From: Paramecium sonneborni
Taxonomy: Eukaryota; Ciliophora; Oligohymenophorea; Peniculida; Parameciidae
Assembly: GCA_905182985.1 (NCBI GenBank)
Contig: CAJJDN010000034.1
Span: 242,006 to 306,005 of the forward strand
Length of the DNA stretch: 64,000 nucleotides
Direction of reading: 5' to 3'
The notes below the pieces were generated by a model. The model did no database searches. It saw only the letters and a list, made by a program, of their open reading frames with translations, and had not been told where the DNA came from. A program made the position numbers and the translations under genes. Position 1 is the stretch's first letter, and every line of letters starts with the position of its first letter. Below, piece after piece: positions 49,967 to 62,581 of this stretch.

Positions 49967-52900
49967 ATGTCAGATTAAGAAGAAGAGTCACCAAGATAAG
50001 ATGAATTTGGATAGAGAATAATAAAATTGAAAGAATTAACTCCTCTTGAAAAAGAATATTTTGAAAAGGCTCGTAAACGTCATAAAGAAAATATCTACAA
50101 GGATTAAATAGTTTAAGGAAGAAAATTTGAAGGAGTGGCATTTATTTCTAAGCCAGCAGAGATAATATTCAAAGTAAGATGAAGTCTCATATTATAGGAT
50201 TTTGATGTAGGTAAACCACATACAATAATAATGTAACTTACAAATGTTTCTTACACCTTCAATTCATTCAAAATACTTCCACTTCCTGAGGCTGTTCGAG
50301 TAATATATAAATTTTGAAATAAGGATTTTTTTGAATTGATATACACTCCCCCTGGCAGAGTTTCAGCAGGCATGTCTTGTCCAATAACAGTTAGATTTAC
50401 TCCATAATTAAATGATGATATAGATGTCCAATTATAATGTTAAGCTGAGACAGGACCTTTTTAAATTCATATCTTATGCACAAGCAAAAAAGCTATAGCA
50501 AAAGTTGAATAACCAATAATTGATTTTGGTAAAGTAATATTAGGAGAGGATTCAACCCTCATTCTTAAAATTCAAAATCTAGGAGCCCTTGATACAGATG
50601 TTTTTATCAGAAGTGCTAAAGGTATGGATTTACAAACTATTGCTACTGAATCAGTTTCTTAAAAATCAAATAGAGATCGACCTTTTGATGAAGAAGGTAT
50701 TTTACCATTCTTAAAATAACTTAAATTCCAAAGATAACATATATTATAAGGATATTCAATGCTTAAGATACCTATTCAATACATTCCTGCAGATGTTGGT
50801 CCTTTTTCATTGCCTCTTACTTTATATTATGAAAACTTCTTACATTCTCCACCTTGCTAAATAGAAATTAGAGGATATTGCACTGAAGTTCCAATTTATG
50901 TCGAAAAATAAATTTATAATTTCTAAATCTGTTTATTTAATCATATTTACAGAGAAAAGATTGTTTTTTTTAATAGAAGTTAGAATGCAATGAAAATATA
51001 AATTTAAACTCCAAAAGAAACTAAAGATTTTTTTGAATTTAATCCAAAACTTGGATATATATAAGGAAATTCTAAATTTGAAATTTGGGTAAAATTTAAT
51101 GCAGAAAGATAATTATAAACAATATGTTAAAGATTTTTTAAAGATAATGTAATAGATGTTCCATTTAAATTAATTGGAGCTGATTAGAAGATGCCTGTTC
51201 CTTTTAATATAGTTGCATAGATGACAATGGCTACACTTTAAATAACACCAGCAAGATTAGATTTTGGAAAGTTATTTGATGGATAAGGTGCAAAGAGAGC
51301 TATTACATTTGAGAATTTAAGTGATCTACCATAAGAATTAGCAATTTATCCTTTACCTAAAGAAATTTCAATTACAACTGATTTAGTCCCCTTACGTTTA
51401 CTTCCTAAATAAAAATTTACTACAGACATTACATATAGAACTCAAAAAGTTATTGGTATTAGTGATAGATAAGATGAAGGAATTTTAAAATGCAAGATAG
51501 TTTCAGGTACAATTTCAACAAAAGAAATCAGAATACCTTATACTTGTGAAATTTCTAAATGTCCTTTAGAGTTTTCAGGACTCAAATTTGATATACCAGT
51601 CTAATAAATTGATGAAAAATATTCAACCACTATTGATATCAAAAATATATCTTAAAGAGACATTATAATTGAATTTTTTTTACCCTTTTATGAATTATGT
51701 GGTCTTAAAATGGCTCCTATGGTTTAATAAATTTAAAGAGAATAATTAATATAAGTTCATTTAGAATATGATTCTTTCTTTAAAAAATTAGGTGCTTATA
51801 CTTTATAGGAATTGAAAGAAAAATATGAAAATGATCCTAATAATAATTTTGAATTAAGATTAAAAATTAGGTATGAAGAAGAAGAAAGAAAGAAAAGAGA
51901 ATAAGAAGAATTAAAAAAAGAAGAAGAAATGGCTAAAGGAAAGGCTGCAAAAAAAGAAGTTAAAAAAGATTAGAAAAAACCAGAAAAATTAACAAAAGCT
52001 TAATAATAGTAACTTGAAGAAGAAGAAAGAAGGTAAGCTGAATTGGAAAAGCTAAAATAAGAAGAGGAACGATTAAAAAGAGAAGAATTCGAAAAGATGT
52101 TTGATAGTGCTAAGGAATTAAGAAATTTAGGAGGAACTCTTGTTGAATTTAACAAACCAGAAGATTTAAGTAAAATATTATTATATTCAATAAGATTATT
52201 CATAACATTATTCTTGGTTGATACCTTGCTATTTTAAATATACTGATATGCCAGATAATGCTAAATCAGTGATATACATATAGATTTCAACTGTTACAGT
52301 CTAAAAGAGTTTACTTTTAAGCAAAACCATTATAGATTTTGGAGAGGTTGCAGTTGGTATTCGATAAACAAAAGAATTAACTGTTTTCAATTAAACACCA
52401 TTCAAAGCTGAATTAAAAATGGAAATGTTGCCAATTTCTTGTGGATTTACTATTTTAAATGCTCTAAGAACAATAGAACCTAGTAATAAAAAGTCTTTAA
52501 TTGTTTAATTTTAACCAACAGAAGATTAACCATTTGAAGAGACTTTAAAATTATACTGTAATCATACAGCAGTGTCTGCTAAATTAAAAGGAATAGGTGT
52601 TCGACCAGAAGTTAAAGTAGTACCTGAAAATGGATTGATTCCTGTTGGAGGTGTAGTACTTGGAGAATTTGCAGAGAGAACATTTAAGATAACTAATGTT
52701 TCAAATTTTCCTATTAAATTTTAATTAATAAGTAAAGCTAGGGGAGTATAAAACTCTTGTGGTACTGAAGTCTTTCAATTTATACCTTAAGAGGCTATTG
52801 TTAATGCCTAATAAGAAATAACATGTAAAGTGATCTTTAAACCTGATCGAGTTTCAGATAAATTTTATGATCTTATATCAGTTCATGTACCAAATTAGAA

Positions 52901-53478
52901 ATCTGAAAAGAGAGTTTTTATATGGGGTTATTGTTATAATCGTTAGGCTTATGTGAATATTTATCAGCCTTATAATTTAATTCCTTAAATAAATGAAATA
53001 AATAAGAAAATTGAATTTCCTTTTGATTAATTGAAATTAAAAGATGAAGAGAAGGTTTACACATACTTAAACAATAAGATTATGCTTGAATTTGAAAAAT
53101 TGAAAGAAGAAGATAATTCTAGAAAAATAGTAATTGGTAGTTGTAAACTTTTAGATCCAAAAATGGAGAAACCTGTTAATTATGAAGTAATATTATCGGT
53201 AACATTAATTTATAATAATTTAATAGAAAGATGAAAAATATTTTGTTTGTGATAACTAGAAAGGTGCAATATAGCCAGGAAATGAGGTGGTAATAACATT
53301 TACATTTAAACCACCTTAACCAGATTAATTTATTGCATCAATAGAAGCTTTGAAGAAGATTGGATAATGGAAAGAGACAAAGATTGAATTAAAAATATCA
53401 GGAGGTTTCTTAAAAGCTGGAGTATAAGATAATATTAGCTATGAATTAATTCTAAAAGCATTCATAAACTAGATTTGA
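49967..53478 (+). CDS. CFAP74: CFAP74-like axonemal protein, 1136 aa
   Basis: Four introns (24, 24, 25 and 28 nt) leave exactly 1137 codons with the stop. After an acidic start and a helical stretch (EYFEKARKRHKENIYKDQIV) come repeated ASH/MSP-type beta domains. The first (FISKPAEIIFKDFDVG, then PPGRVSAGMSCPITVRFTP) matches CFAP74 closely. Later repeats contain IIDFGKVILGEDSTL, RLDFGKLFDG, IIDFGEVAVGIRQTKEL and GVVLGEFAERTFKI. A charged Glu/Lys coiled coil sits around residues 630-710. CFAP74 belongs to the C1d projection of the ciliary central pair and affects beating. A HYDIN-like paralogue is the main alternative. Confidence 0.85.
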
Positions 53479-53514
53479 TTTCTATTAAAAAAAGTTCATT
53501 TTGCAATTAAATAT

Positions 53515-55065
53515 ATGATTTAAGTTTCTGAAGTAACTTTACAGGAAGCTTTAGCAAAGAAAGAGGAAGGAAACAAATTCTTTGTAGAAAAGAAGTATGA
53601 TGAAGCCATAAAATGTTATAGTGAAGCTATAGGTATAATGGAATAGATTATCAATGATTAGATCATAATCCAAATGAGGCAATTTATTATTCAAATAGAG
53701 CAGCCTGTTATTTAGCCTTAAGATAATATAAGAAAGGATTAGATGATGCAGAATAAGCATTAAAGAGAGATTCAAACAACGTAAAAACTTTAAGAAGGAA
53801 AGCACTCGCCCTTTAAAATTTGGGAAGATTGGAAGAATGTGTAAATTCTCTGAATGCAGCTTTGTAAATTACTCCTGGAGATTAATCATTAAAATAAGAG
53901 TATTCTACAGCATAACAAGTAAACTAATAAATTCATTTTAGATTTGTTAAAGTTATTTAGAAGGTTTGAAATAAATTTAAAATGAAGATTATTAAAAGGC
54001 CTTATATTAATTTTAATAAGTTATATAAGTGTGTTCATAATCTTTAGAGATATAGATCTTATTTGTTGAGTGTTTAGCAAAGTGTGGTGAAAACGATAGA
54101 GCTAGTAAATGGTTGATGTAAATATAAAGTGAACATGGAACAACTCCAGATGTTTATTATTTAAAGGGAATAATTGATTTATATAATGGAAATAGTGAAA
54201 AAGCAAAGAAAATATTAATAGATGGAATGAAAGTGGATCCAGACAATAAGAAATGTAGAGAAGCATTAAAGAAGGCAAGGAAATGCGAAGAATTAAAAGA
54301 AAAAGGAAATAAATTACTATAAGAGGTTAAATTAAATGATGCTATTGAATGCTATACGGAAGCATTGAGTGTTGATCCATATAATCGTAAAATTAATTCA
54401 ATAATATATGCTAATAGAGGATTAGGTATTTTATTATTATTTTATTTAGTTAAACAAAAAATGAATCAACATAAAGAGGCTATTGATGATTTTACTAAAT
54501 CTATAGAATTAAATCCATAATATTATAAAGCTTTAATTAGAAGAGCAGAATCATATGATAAATTAGGATAATTTGGAGATTCAGTCCATGATTATTAATA
54601 AGTTATTTAAATAGAACCATCTTTAGAATAAGAAATGGCATAAAAATTAAGAGAAGGTCAAAAGAAAGAAAAATTAGCAAAAAAGAAAGATTATTATAAA
54701 ATATTAGAGGTAGGTAGAGATGCAACAGAAAATGAAATAAAAAAGTCTTATAGAAAATTGGCATTATTATGGCATCCTGATAAATTAAAAGATAAAGATG
54801 AAGAAACTAAAGTAAAAATATTATTATTAATATATGATAGTAATTAGGATAATAGAAGTTTAGAGATATAGCTGAAGCATATGCAGTATTATCTGACAAA
54901 AAAAAGAAGGATCTTTATGATTCAGGAGTAGATCCAAATGATTAAAATGGAGGTTTTGATGGAGGAGTAGATCCATCTTAAGTTTTTCAAATGTTCTTTG
55001 GTGGTGGAGGTGGTTTCCAACAATTCCCATTTGGGGGTAGTGGAGTTCGTTTTGAATTTAGATGA
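53515..55065 (+). CDS. TPR / J-domain co-chaperone, DNAJC7-like, 481 aa
   Basis: Four introns (29, 23, 24 and 29 nt) leave exactly 482 codons with the stop. Three groups of TPR repeats come first: [40 protein letters not shown] and [22 protein letters not shown] domain follows near residue 380 ([20 protein letters not shown], with HPD in [12 protein letters not shown]) and then a short Gly/Phe-rich tail ([16 protein letters not shown]). This order is that of DNAJC7 (TPR2), which moves clients between Hsp90 and Hsp70. It lies 36 bp downstream of CFAP74. Confidence 0.92.
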
Positions 55066-55101
55066 AGTCAAAATCTATATTTTTAATGTTAAAAATAAAT
55101 A

Positions 55102-58100
55102 ATGTCTTCCACTTTCAAAAAGTTGGGTATTGAATATAAAGAATTGCCGTAATCCCAAGTAGATGAAGCTATCTATTCTATTCAATCTATGAGATTGGAA
55201 TAAATTTTAATTTCAGAAGGAGAAATATTTGATTGGCAAAATCTCTTAAATCGTCCAGATTTAGTAAGCTTAAAATACCCAGATAAATTAGGAACTTTAA
55301 TGATGTAAAATGAATCAAATACAAGTAACTCTTTCTTTATTTTCGATATAAATAATCCATTTAGGATTAAAGTTATTGCTACCATCAAATCAAAGTATAT
55401 TTAATCTTTTATTAAGGAAATATCAATAAATCTATTTAATTGTAGCCATTATTGGCATAATTCCTTTTTGCATGGAAGATTCTAAAATAACATAAGGAAT
55501 AGAAATAGTTATTAATTGTATATTAGCAATTGATATCATTTTAAAATCAATTGCTAATGGATTCATTTTTAGTAAGAAATCCTATCTTAAAAATATCTGG
55601 AATATTCTTAATTTTGTTGCATTTCTATTTACATGGTTTTTGTTTTTAGCTAATTCAAAAATTTCAGAAATAATAAAAACTATAAGATTCTTAAGAATCT
55701 TTAGATTCATAGAAGAAGTCTCTATATTGAAGATATAATTTAATGCTTATGTTGGAAGCTTTTTAAGAGTTAAATCAGTTCTGATACCTATTTTTTTAGT
55801 AATGATTTATTTTTCAATAATTGGATTACACTTATTTATAGGCTTAACAGAAAGAAGATGTCGTATTACTTAATAACCTGTAAATAATACTTGGATAGCA
55901 GACCCAAATATTCAAAAATTATGTGGCATATGGGAATGCCCTGAAAATACTTTTTGTGGAAGTCTTTTAGATTAAAATCTTCCAAGAAATGAAACTGAAA
56001 ATGATGTAGAAGCATTTAATTGGAATTTTACAAGATTTGATGATTTTTTTCATTCATTTTTAGTAGTCTTTACATTTTTAAATGTTACTGGATGGTCTGG
56101 AACAACATTTATGGTATTTTTTTATATAATTCTATTAGTTTTGGAAAGCTATGACAACTTATGTTACTGCAACATATTTTTTAATTATGATTCTTTTAAT
56201 GGCATTTATACTTTCTAATTTGTTATTAGCTTTGTTTTATGAATCCTTTATGGAGAAATCTTCAATTAAAAATACCTAAAAAAAATTAAAATAAGAATAA
56301 TAATAGATAGAAGAAGAGATAAAGAGAAAAAATTAATAGTAATTAATAAACCGTTTAAGTGTTATAAGCAAACAAAAAGAAAAAGGGAATTAAATTTCTA
56401 ATTTTAGTATTTATTTTACAGAGGAACAAAACATTAATATTAAGGAAAGTGAAAAAGAAGTATTTATTAACAAAATTTTAAACTCTCCTAAGATTTCAGT
56501 ATTAAATACTTTATTTGTTTTTCTATCTGCTTTTGCTATAGCATATGATTATGATGGTATTCCTAAAATTTAGTATTAACGATTATAATTGATAGATTTT
56601 ATATGCATTCTTTACACATTTTTTGAGATTGTGATTTAATTTTGTGGAAGAGGAATATAAGAATTTTTTTCTAAAAGGATAAATGTTTTTGATTTTTTAA
56701 TAATCTTTTCTCAGTGGGCATTAATATTTTTTTTAGTTTGCTTTGATTAAGCAATCATATATAATAATAATCGAGTCATCATTATTATAAAATCTCTTAA
56801 AATTTTAAGAATATTTAAATCATTATTTTTCGCTAAAGTGTTTTACACCATTGCAGTACTTATTAGATCCTTAATTAGTACAGTAATAGCACTTAAGAAA
56901 ATACTATTTCTGTGGATTTGCCTTATATTTTTAATGTCAGTCTTCGGTAAACAATTACTTTAGTATAAAATGTCTGAATAAAATATGACTATTTATTATG
57001 ATGATTTTGGATCTGCCCTAATGGCTGTTATTAATATATTTTATAATGAAGAATGGCATATAACTATGTATAAATATGGTAGACATACTCAAGCATCTAT
57101 TGTATTTTATATAATTTGTGTTGTTTTTGGATAAATTTTCTTTATCAGATTATTAACAGCCATCTTTTTAAATGAATTTAGCTTATAGATAGAGACTGTG
57201 TAAACTAGTTTAAAACCTATAGATTATAAAAAGATTTTTTCTTATAAATAAGTTAAGGTATCACATTATTAAAAAGCCATTAGATTGAAAATAAGGAATG
57301 CGAATCAAAACTAGAGCTTGTTTAATAAGTTTCAAAAGAGAAAAATACAGAATCTAATAATTAGAAGGGCCTAAAATTAAATAGGTAAAAAAGGAAAACT
57401 AATTCAATTATAAATAATTAAGTGTTGTAATCTTCATTTTAAAACCTTGATGAAAATTTTAACGTTAATCAAGAAAATCCATAACAAGAAAGTAGTAAAT
57501 AATAAGTTATAAAATCTGATGCTGGAATCAAATAAGAAGAATTTTAAAATAAAACCTTATTCATGTTTTCTGAAAAACATCCACTCCGTATACGAGTTAA
57601 GTCATTAATTGAAAATTTACCATTTAGAGTGTTTTTAATTATTCTTGTGTTGATATGTGTTGTTAGAACTATATTATTAACACCATTTTTAAATCCTGAA
57701 TCTTATTTATTTTCAATTTTATAAACAGTTCATTTAGTGAATACTATTTTATTTTGTATTCAAATTTCATTAAACATTTTATCTGATGGCTTAATAATAG
57801 GAAAAGAATCTTATTTATAAAAATCCCCTTATAATACTCTAAACTTTCTTATTACAACAATGGATATAGTGGCTATTTTTAATTACAATAAATTAATATT
57901 TAACCTCTTTTCAAGTTTAAGAATTTTAGAATTTATTAGGATAGGAGCAGAGTTAAACTAAAATATTAATTATGTATCATAAGCTTTAATGAAAGCATTT
58001 TAAACAATGATTTAATTAAGTATTTTTTGTTTTGTCATACTTCTTGTATATGGAATATTTGCTACAAAGTTATTAAAAGGTAGTCTATATTATTGTTCAA

Positions 58101-59918
58101 TGCCAAATTAATTTTAAGGTCTAGTAAATGATAAATGGGATTGTATGGACAATGGGGGTTCATGGATAAATAAAATATTGGGATTTGATAATGTATTTGA
58201 TAGTGCTTTAACTTTGTTTATTACAGCAACTACCGAGGCTTGGTTACCTATTTTAATAGATACATGGAGTTCAAGAGGTAAAGATCTTGTTCCTATTAAT
58301 AATCATAATAGATGGTGGGCAGTATATTTTTAAGTGTTTTTCTTTATTGGTAATATTTGTATGCTTAATATGTTTATCAGTTTAGTTGTAAATACTTATT
58401 AAGAAACAAAAATAAAAGCTTAAGGAATGTCAGAATTAAATGGAAATCAAAGAGAGTGGCTGTAAATCAAAAATAGTATTAATAATCTTACTCCAAGGGT
58501 TAATTATGAACTACCTAAAAATAAAATTTTAAAACTATTTTACTATTTTGCCGAGAGTAAAAAATTGAAATACTTTTGGCATACTATAATCGGAATAAAT
58601 ACAATTATTTTATCATTATTTTATACAAGACAAAATGAGATATTTAGAAATATTTTGATGACTATTAATTAGTATTGCATTTTAATATCTGCAATTGAGA
58701 TTTCAGTTAGATTTATAGTTAAATATGGGAAAAAAAGAGATGTTTTTTAAATAATTGATTGTTTTGGAATAATTTTGAATCTTTTTGATTTGTTTATATT
58801 ACATGAGATAAGCTAAAACTTTTATATAATTAGATCTTTCAAAGCAGTATCAGTAGCATTTTAATTATTAAGAAATTATTATATAATTAGGTATTTAACT
58901 ATTAATATTATATTAAAGACGCTTCCCAGAATTAGAGAAATTATTTAATACAATATTTTCAGTAATTCCATCTGCTTTAGCAATGATATTTATTATGGCT
59001 TTATTTTTATTTATCTATGCATCTTTAGGAATGGATTTATTTGGATATTTGAGACCATAGAATTATATTGAAGGATTTGATCTTCATTTTAGAACATTTA
59101 CTACTGCAATGTTTTCATTAATAAGAGTTGCTAGTTCAGAATAATGGTGGGCTTTATTAGTTGATTCAGTACATACAAGAACACCAGATTTTGCTTGCAT
59201 TTATATTAATGATTACTAAAATTATTAAACACATGGTTTTAATGGATGTGGAACATATTGGGCTTATGCTTATTATATATCATTCCATCTTATATTTTCA
59301 TTAGTCATATTAAATTTATTTATTGCTTCAATTCTTGGAGCATATGAAGAACATGTTAAATCTGAATAAAGTGCTATTTCTAAATATCAATTACATGATG
59401 TTCTAAATTATTGGGCATAATACGATCCAAAAGGAATAGGATTCCTTAATTATAAATAATTTTGGAAATTATCCTCAGAAATTGCTATCTGCTTTGGAGT
59501 TCCAGTTAAAGAACTTTATGATCCAGCTAACAAAACTAATTTTCTAAGGGCTTTACATATTCCATTATATGAAGATAAGGATGGTCTTATGGGTTATCTA
59601 TTTCATGATGTTATTGTTAGTTTAACTAAACTATCTGTTGAATTAAAATATGGTGTAAAAGAGTATTTATTTTTACTCATTATTAGTTTGGAATCAAGTT
59701 CATATAAAGGCAAAGAATTTTTACATGATTATTATAAATTATTTGAAAAAACACCATATAACAGTGGTTAAATGTCTAGTATCATTTTTATCTAAGGGAA
59801 AATCAGAACTATCAGAAATAGAAAAAAAGGAATTAAATTTCTTAATATTGAAGCACTTAAATAAGAACTATAAAATTAAAATGATGCTGAAAGAAGTGGA
59901 TAAGATAATGAAAATTGA
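55102..59918 (+). CDS. Four-domain voltage-gated calcium-type channel alpha subunit, 1571 aa
   Basis: Four introns (22, 25, 26 and 28 nt) leave exactly 1572 codons with the stop. Four repeats of six helices are visible. S4-type helices have spaced Arg/Lys (IKTIRFLRIFRFIEEV; IKSLKILRIFKSLF; LFSSLRILEFIRIG; IIRSFKAVSVAFQLLRNYY). The pore loops are LNVTGWSGT, YNEEWHIT, TTEAWLPIL and SSEQWWALL. The C-terminal region (YWAQYDPKGIGFLNYKQFW, then LHIPLYEDKDGLM) is the EF-hand-like and pre-IQ module of Cav channels. In Paramecium such channels sit in the ciliary membrane and carry the calcium current that reverses swimming. The filter reads T-E-E-E rather than E-E-E-E. Confidence 0.9.
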
Positions 59919-60936
59919 TTGTATTTAGACTATTATATGTATTATATGTATTAAATGTTTAAGTTTAATTTCTATTCATAAAAAAAGTAATTTTATTTAA
60001 ATTATTATAAAAAGAATTTATTTGCAATTATATGCAATCAAGCATTTAAATTAAAGCATGATTTCAAGTACTTGAATTAATGACATGAGAAAAATAATAT
60101 ATATAGTTAGTTTTTATATTTATATATTAATGTTCACGAGTGTAACTTGAAATTAATAGTTTTGATAATATTTAACTTTAAAAAAAGTATAATCAAATTT
60201 ATAAAGGGGAAAAATCATATTCTTGTTAAGAGTTTTATTAGAAATTCTTATCTTGTAATATTTCTTAAAATTAATTTATTATTATAATAAAACTATTCAG
60301 AATAATTATAATAGATAAAGTTATGTTTAGGAATGCAATCGAACTTTTCTTTATAGATTTAGGTATAAAAAACATTAAATTATTCATAAAAAATCAGAAA
60401 ATAATACTCATCAGTTGATAAATCTCTAATAAATAAATTAAATTTCAGCAGATTTGAGAATTTTTATTTAAAGCATCACATCCTTTCAATTTTAATAATA
60501 TTCATACAGACGATTATATAATTATAATGAATATTATTTTATAATTAACAATATAAAGAAACTGGAAGCATTGAATTACATGATTTATTGAATAATAACA
60601 ACAAAACTGTAATTCAATTTAATACCATCAATATATCGAATCATCAAATATTGATTATATAAATTGATATTTATTTATAAATGTTGTTGCAAATAAAAAT
60701 AATGATTTAATAATTGTTTTTTATCATGTAATGGATGGTAAATGGAAAGAAATCTCTCAATTTGCAAAATGAAAAATATTAGTCCAAATTGTAATCATCC
60801 AATAGTTATGCATACATATCGATTATTTGATAAATGAAAATTTACATTTTCTTTCATGATGACAATTTTGATAATGATGGATTTTGGAATAGAATGAGAG
60901 TGAATTGATAATATAATTAAATAATTCAAATATAGA
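59919..60936. other. Intergenic stretch upstream of the first carboxypeptidase copy
   Basis: About 1 kb between the channel gene and the carboxypeptidase start. It is the longest apparently empty stretch here. I see only short open pieces, none supportable. Its last 290 bases (60647 onwards) belong to the duplicated segment. Confidence 0.4.
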
Positions 60937-61265
60937 ATGGATTTAAATTCAGATGAATTCTTTTTTGGAATAAATAAGTCTTTGTATTTTAAGACAGAAG
61001 AGTAAAAGAATGAAATAAAAAAAATGGATCCAGAGTATATAACTCGAACGTATTTAATAATAAAATGTTAAGTGGAACTGATTTTGTATTATTACCAAAT
61101 TCACCTGAATTCATAAATCACAATGAACCATTTGAACCAATGTATATTCCAAAGTAAACAATATTGGAGGAAAGTTTAAGAAGAGAAATAGAAAGGATAT
61201 GTTTTGCAGATACTTTATTAAATAAAGTGGTTTTTGATTGTGCAGATCCTAGTCCATTTAATAAG
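60647..61265. repeat. Direct repeat, first copy (619 bp)
   Basis: Matches 61963-62581 at a constant offset of 1316 bases, with no difference in the lines I compared, including homopolymer lengths. It abuts the N run. It contains the upstream region and first exons of the carboxypeptidase gene. Confidence 0.9.
60937..61265 (+). pseudogene. Truncated duplicate of the carboxypeptidase 5' exons (likely assembly artefact)
   Basis: Starts [18 protein letters not shown], has a 23-nt intron (GTATTT...TTAAG) and runs to [10 protein letters not shown], where the N run begins. The sequence equals the 5' end of the complete-looking copy at 62253. A contig end that overlaps the next contig but was scaffolded with a gap explains this better than a real gene fragment. 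Confidence 0.8.
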
Positions 61266-61962
61266 NNNNNNNNNNNNNNNNNNNNNNNNNNNNNNNNNNN
61301 NNNNNNNNNNNNNNNNNNNNNNNNNNNNNNNNNNNNNNNNNNNNNNNNNNNNNNNNNNNNNNNNNNNNNNNNNNNNNNNNNNNNNNNNNNNNNNNNNNNN
61401 NNNNNNNNNNNNNNNNNNNNNNNNNNNNNNNNNNNNNNNNNNNNNNNNNNNNNNNNNNNNNNNNNNNNNNNNNNNNNNNNNNNNNNNNNNNNNNNNNNNN
61501 NNNNNNNNNNNNNNNNNNNNNNNNNNNNNNNNNNNNNNNNNNNNNNNNNNNNNNNNNNNNNNNNNNNNNNNNNNNNNNNNNNNNNNNNNNNNNNNNNNNN
61601 NNNNNNNNNNNNNNNNNNNNNNNNNNNNNNNNNNNNNNNNNNNNNNNNNNNNNNNNNNNNNNNNNNNNNNNNNNNNNNNNNNNNNNNNNNNNNNNNNNNN
61701 NNNNNNNNNNNNNNNNNNNNNNNNNNNNNNNNNNNNNNNNNNNNNNNNNNNNNNNNNNNNNNNNNNNNNNNNNNNNNNNNNNNNNNNNNNNNNNNNNNNN
61801 NNNNNNNNNNNNNNNNNNNNNNNNNNNNNNNNNNNNNNNNNNNNNNNNNNNNNNNNNNNNNNNNNNNNNNNNNNNNNNNNNNNNNNNNNNNNNNNNNNNN
61901 NNNNNNNNNNNNNNNNNNNNNNNNNNNNNNNNNNNNNNNNNNNNNNNNNNNNNNNNNNNNNN
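61266..61962. other. Assembly gap, 697 N
   Basis: A run of 697 unknown bases flanked on both sides by the same 619-bp sequence. Any reading frame through it is meaningless. Confidence 0.99.
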
Positions 61963-62581
61963 AATATTGATTATATAAATTGATATTTATTTATAAATGT
62001 TGTTGCAAATAAAAATAATGATTTAATAATTGTTTTTTATCATGTAATGGATGGTAAATGGAAAGAAATCTCTCAATTTGCAAAATGAAAAATATTAGTC
62101 CAAATTGTAATCATCCAATAGTTATGCATACATATCGATTATTTGATAAATGAAAATTTACATTTTCTTTCATGATGACAATTTTGATAATGATGGATTT
62201 TGGAATAGAATGAGAGTGAATTGATAATATAATTAAATAATTCAAATATAGAATGGATTTAAATTCAGATGAATTCTTTTTTGGAATAAATAAGTCTTTG
62301 TATTTTAAGACAGAAGAGTAAAAGAATGAAATAAAAAAAATGGATCCAGAGTATATAACTCGAACGTATTTAATAATAAAATGTTAAGTGGAACTGATTT
62401 TGTATTATTACCAAATTCACCTGAATTCATAAATCACAATGAACCATTTGAACCAATGTATATTCCAAAGTAAACAATATTGGAGGAAAGTTTAAGAAGA
62501 GAAATAGAAAGGATATGTTTTGCAGATACTTTATTAAATAAAGTGGTTTTTGATTGTGCAGATCCTAGTCCATTTAATAAG
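61963..62581. repeat. Direct repeat, second copy (619 bp)
   Basis: Second copy of 60647-61265. It continues smoothly into the rest of the carboxypeptidase gene. Confidence 0.9.

Noticed and set aside
61164..61983. Long open frames through the N run
   Set aside because: They consist mostly of unknown bases and say nothing about coding.
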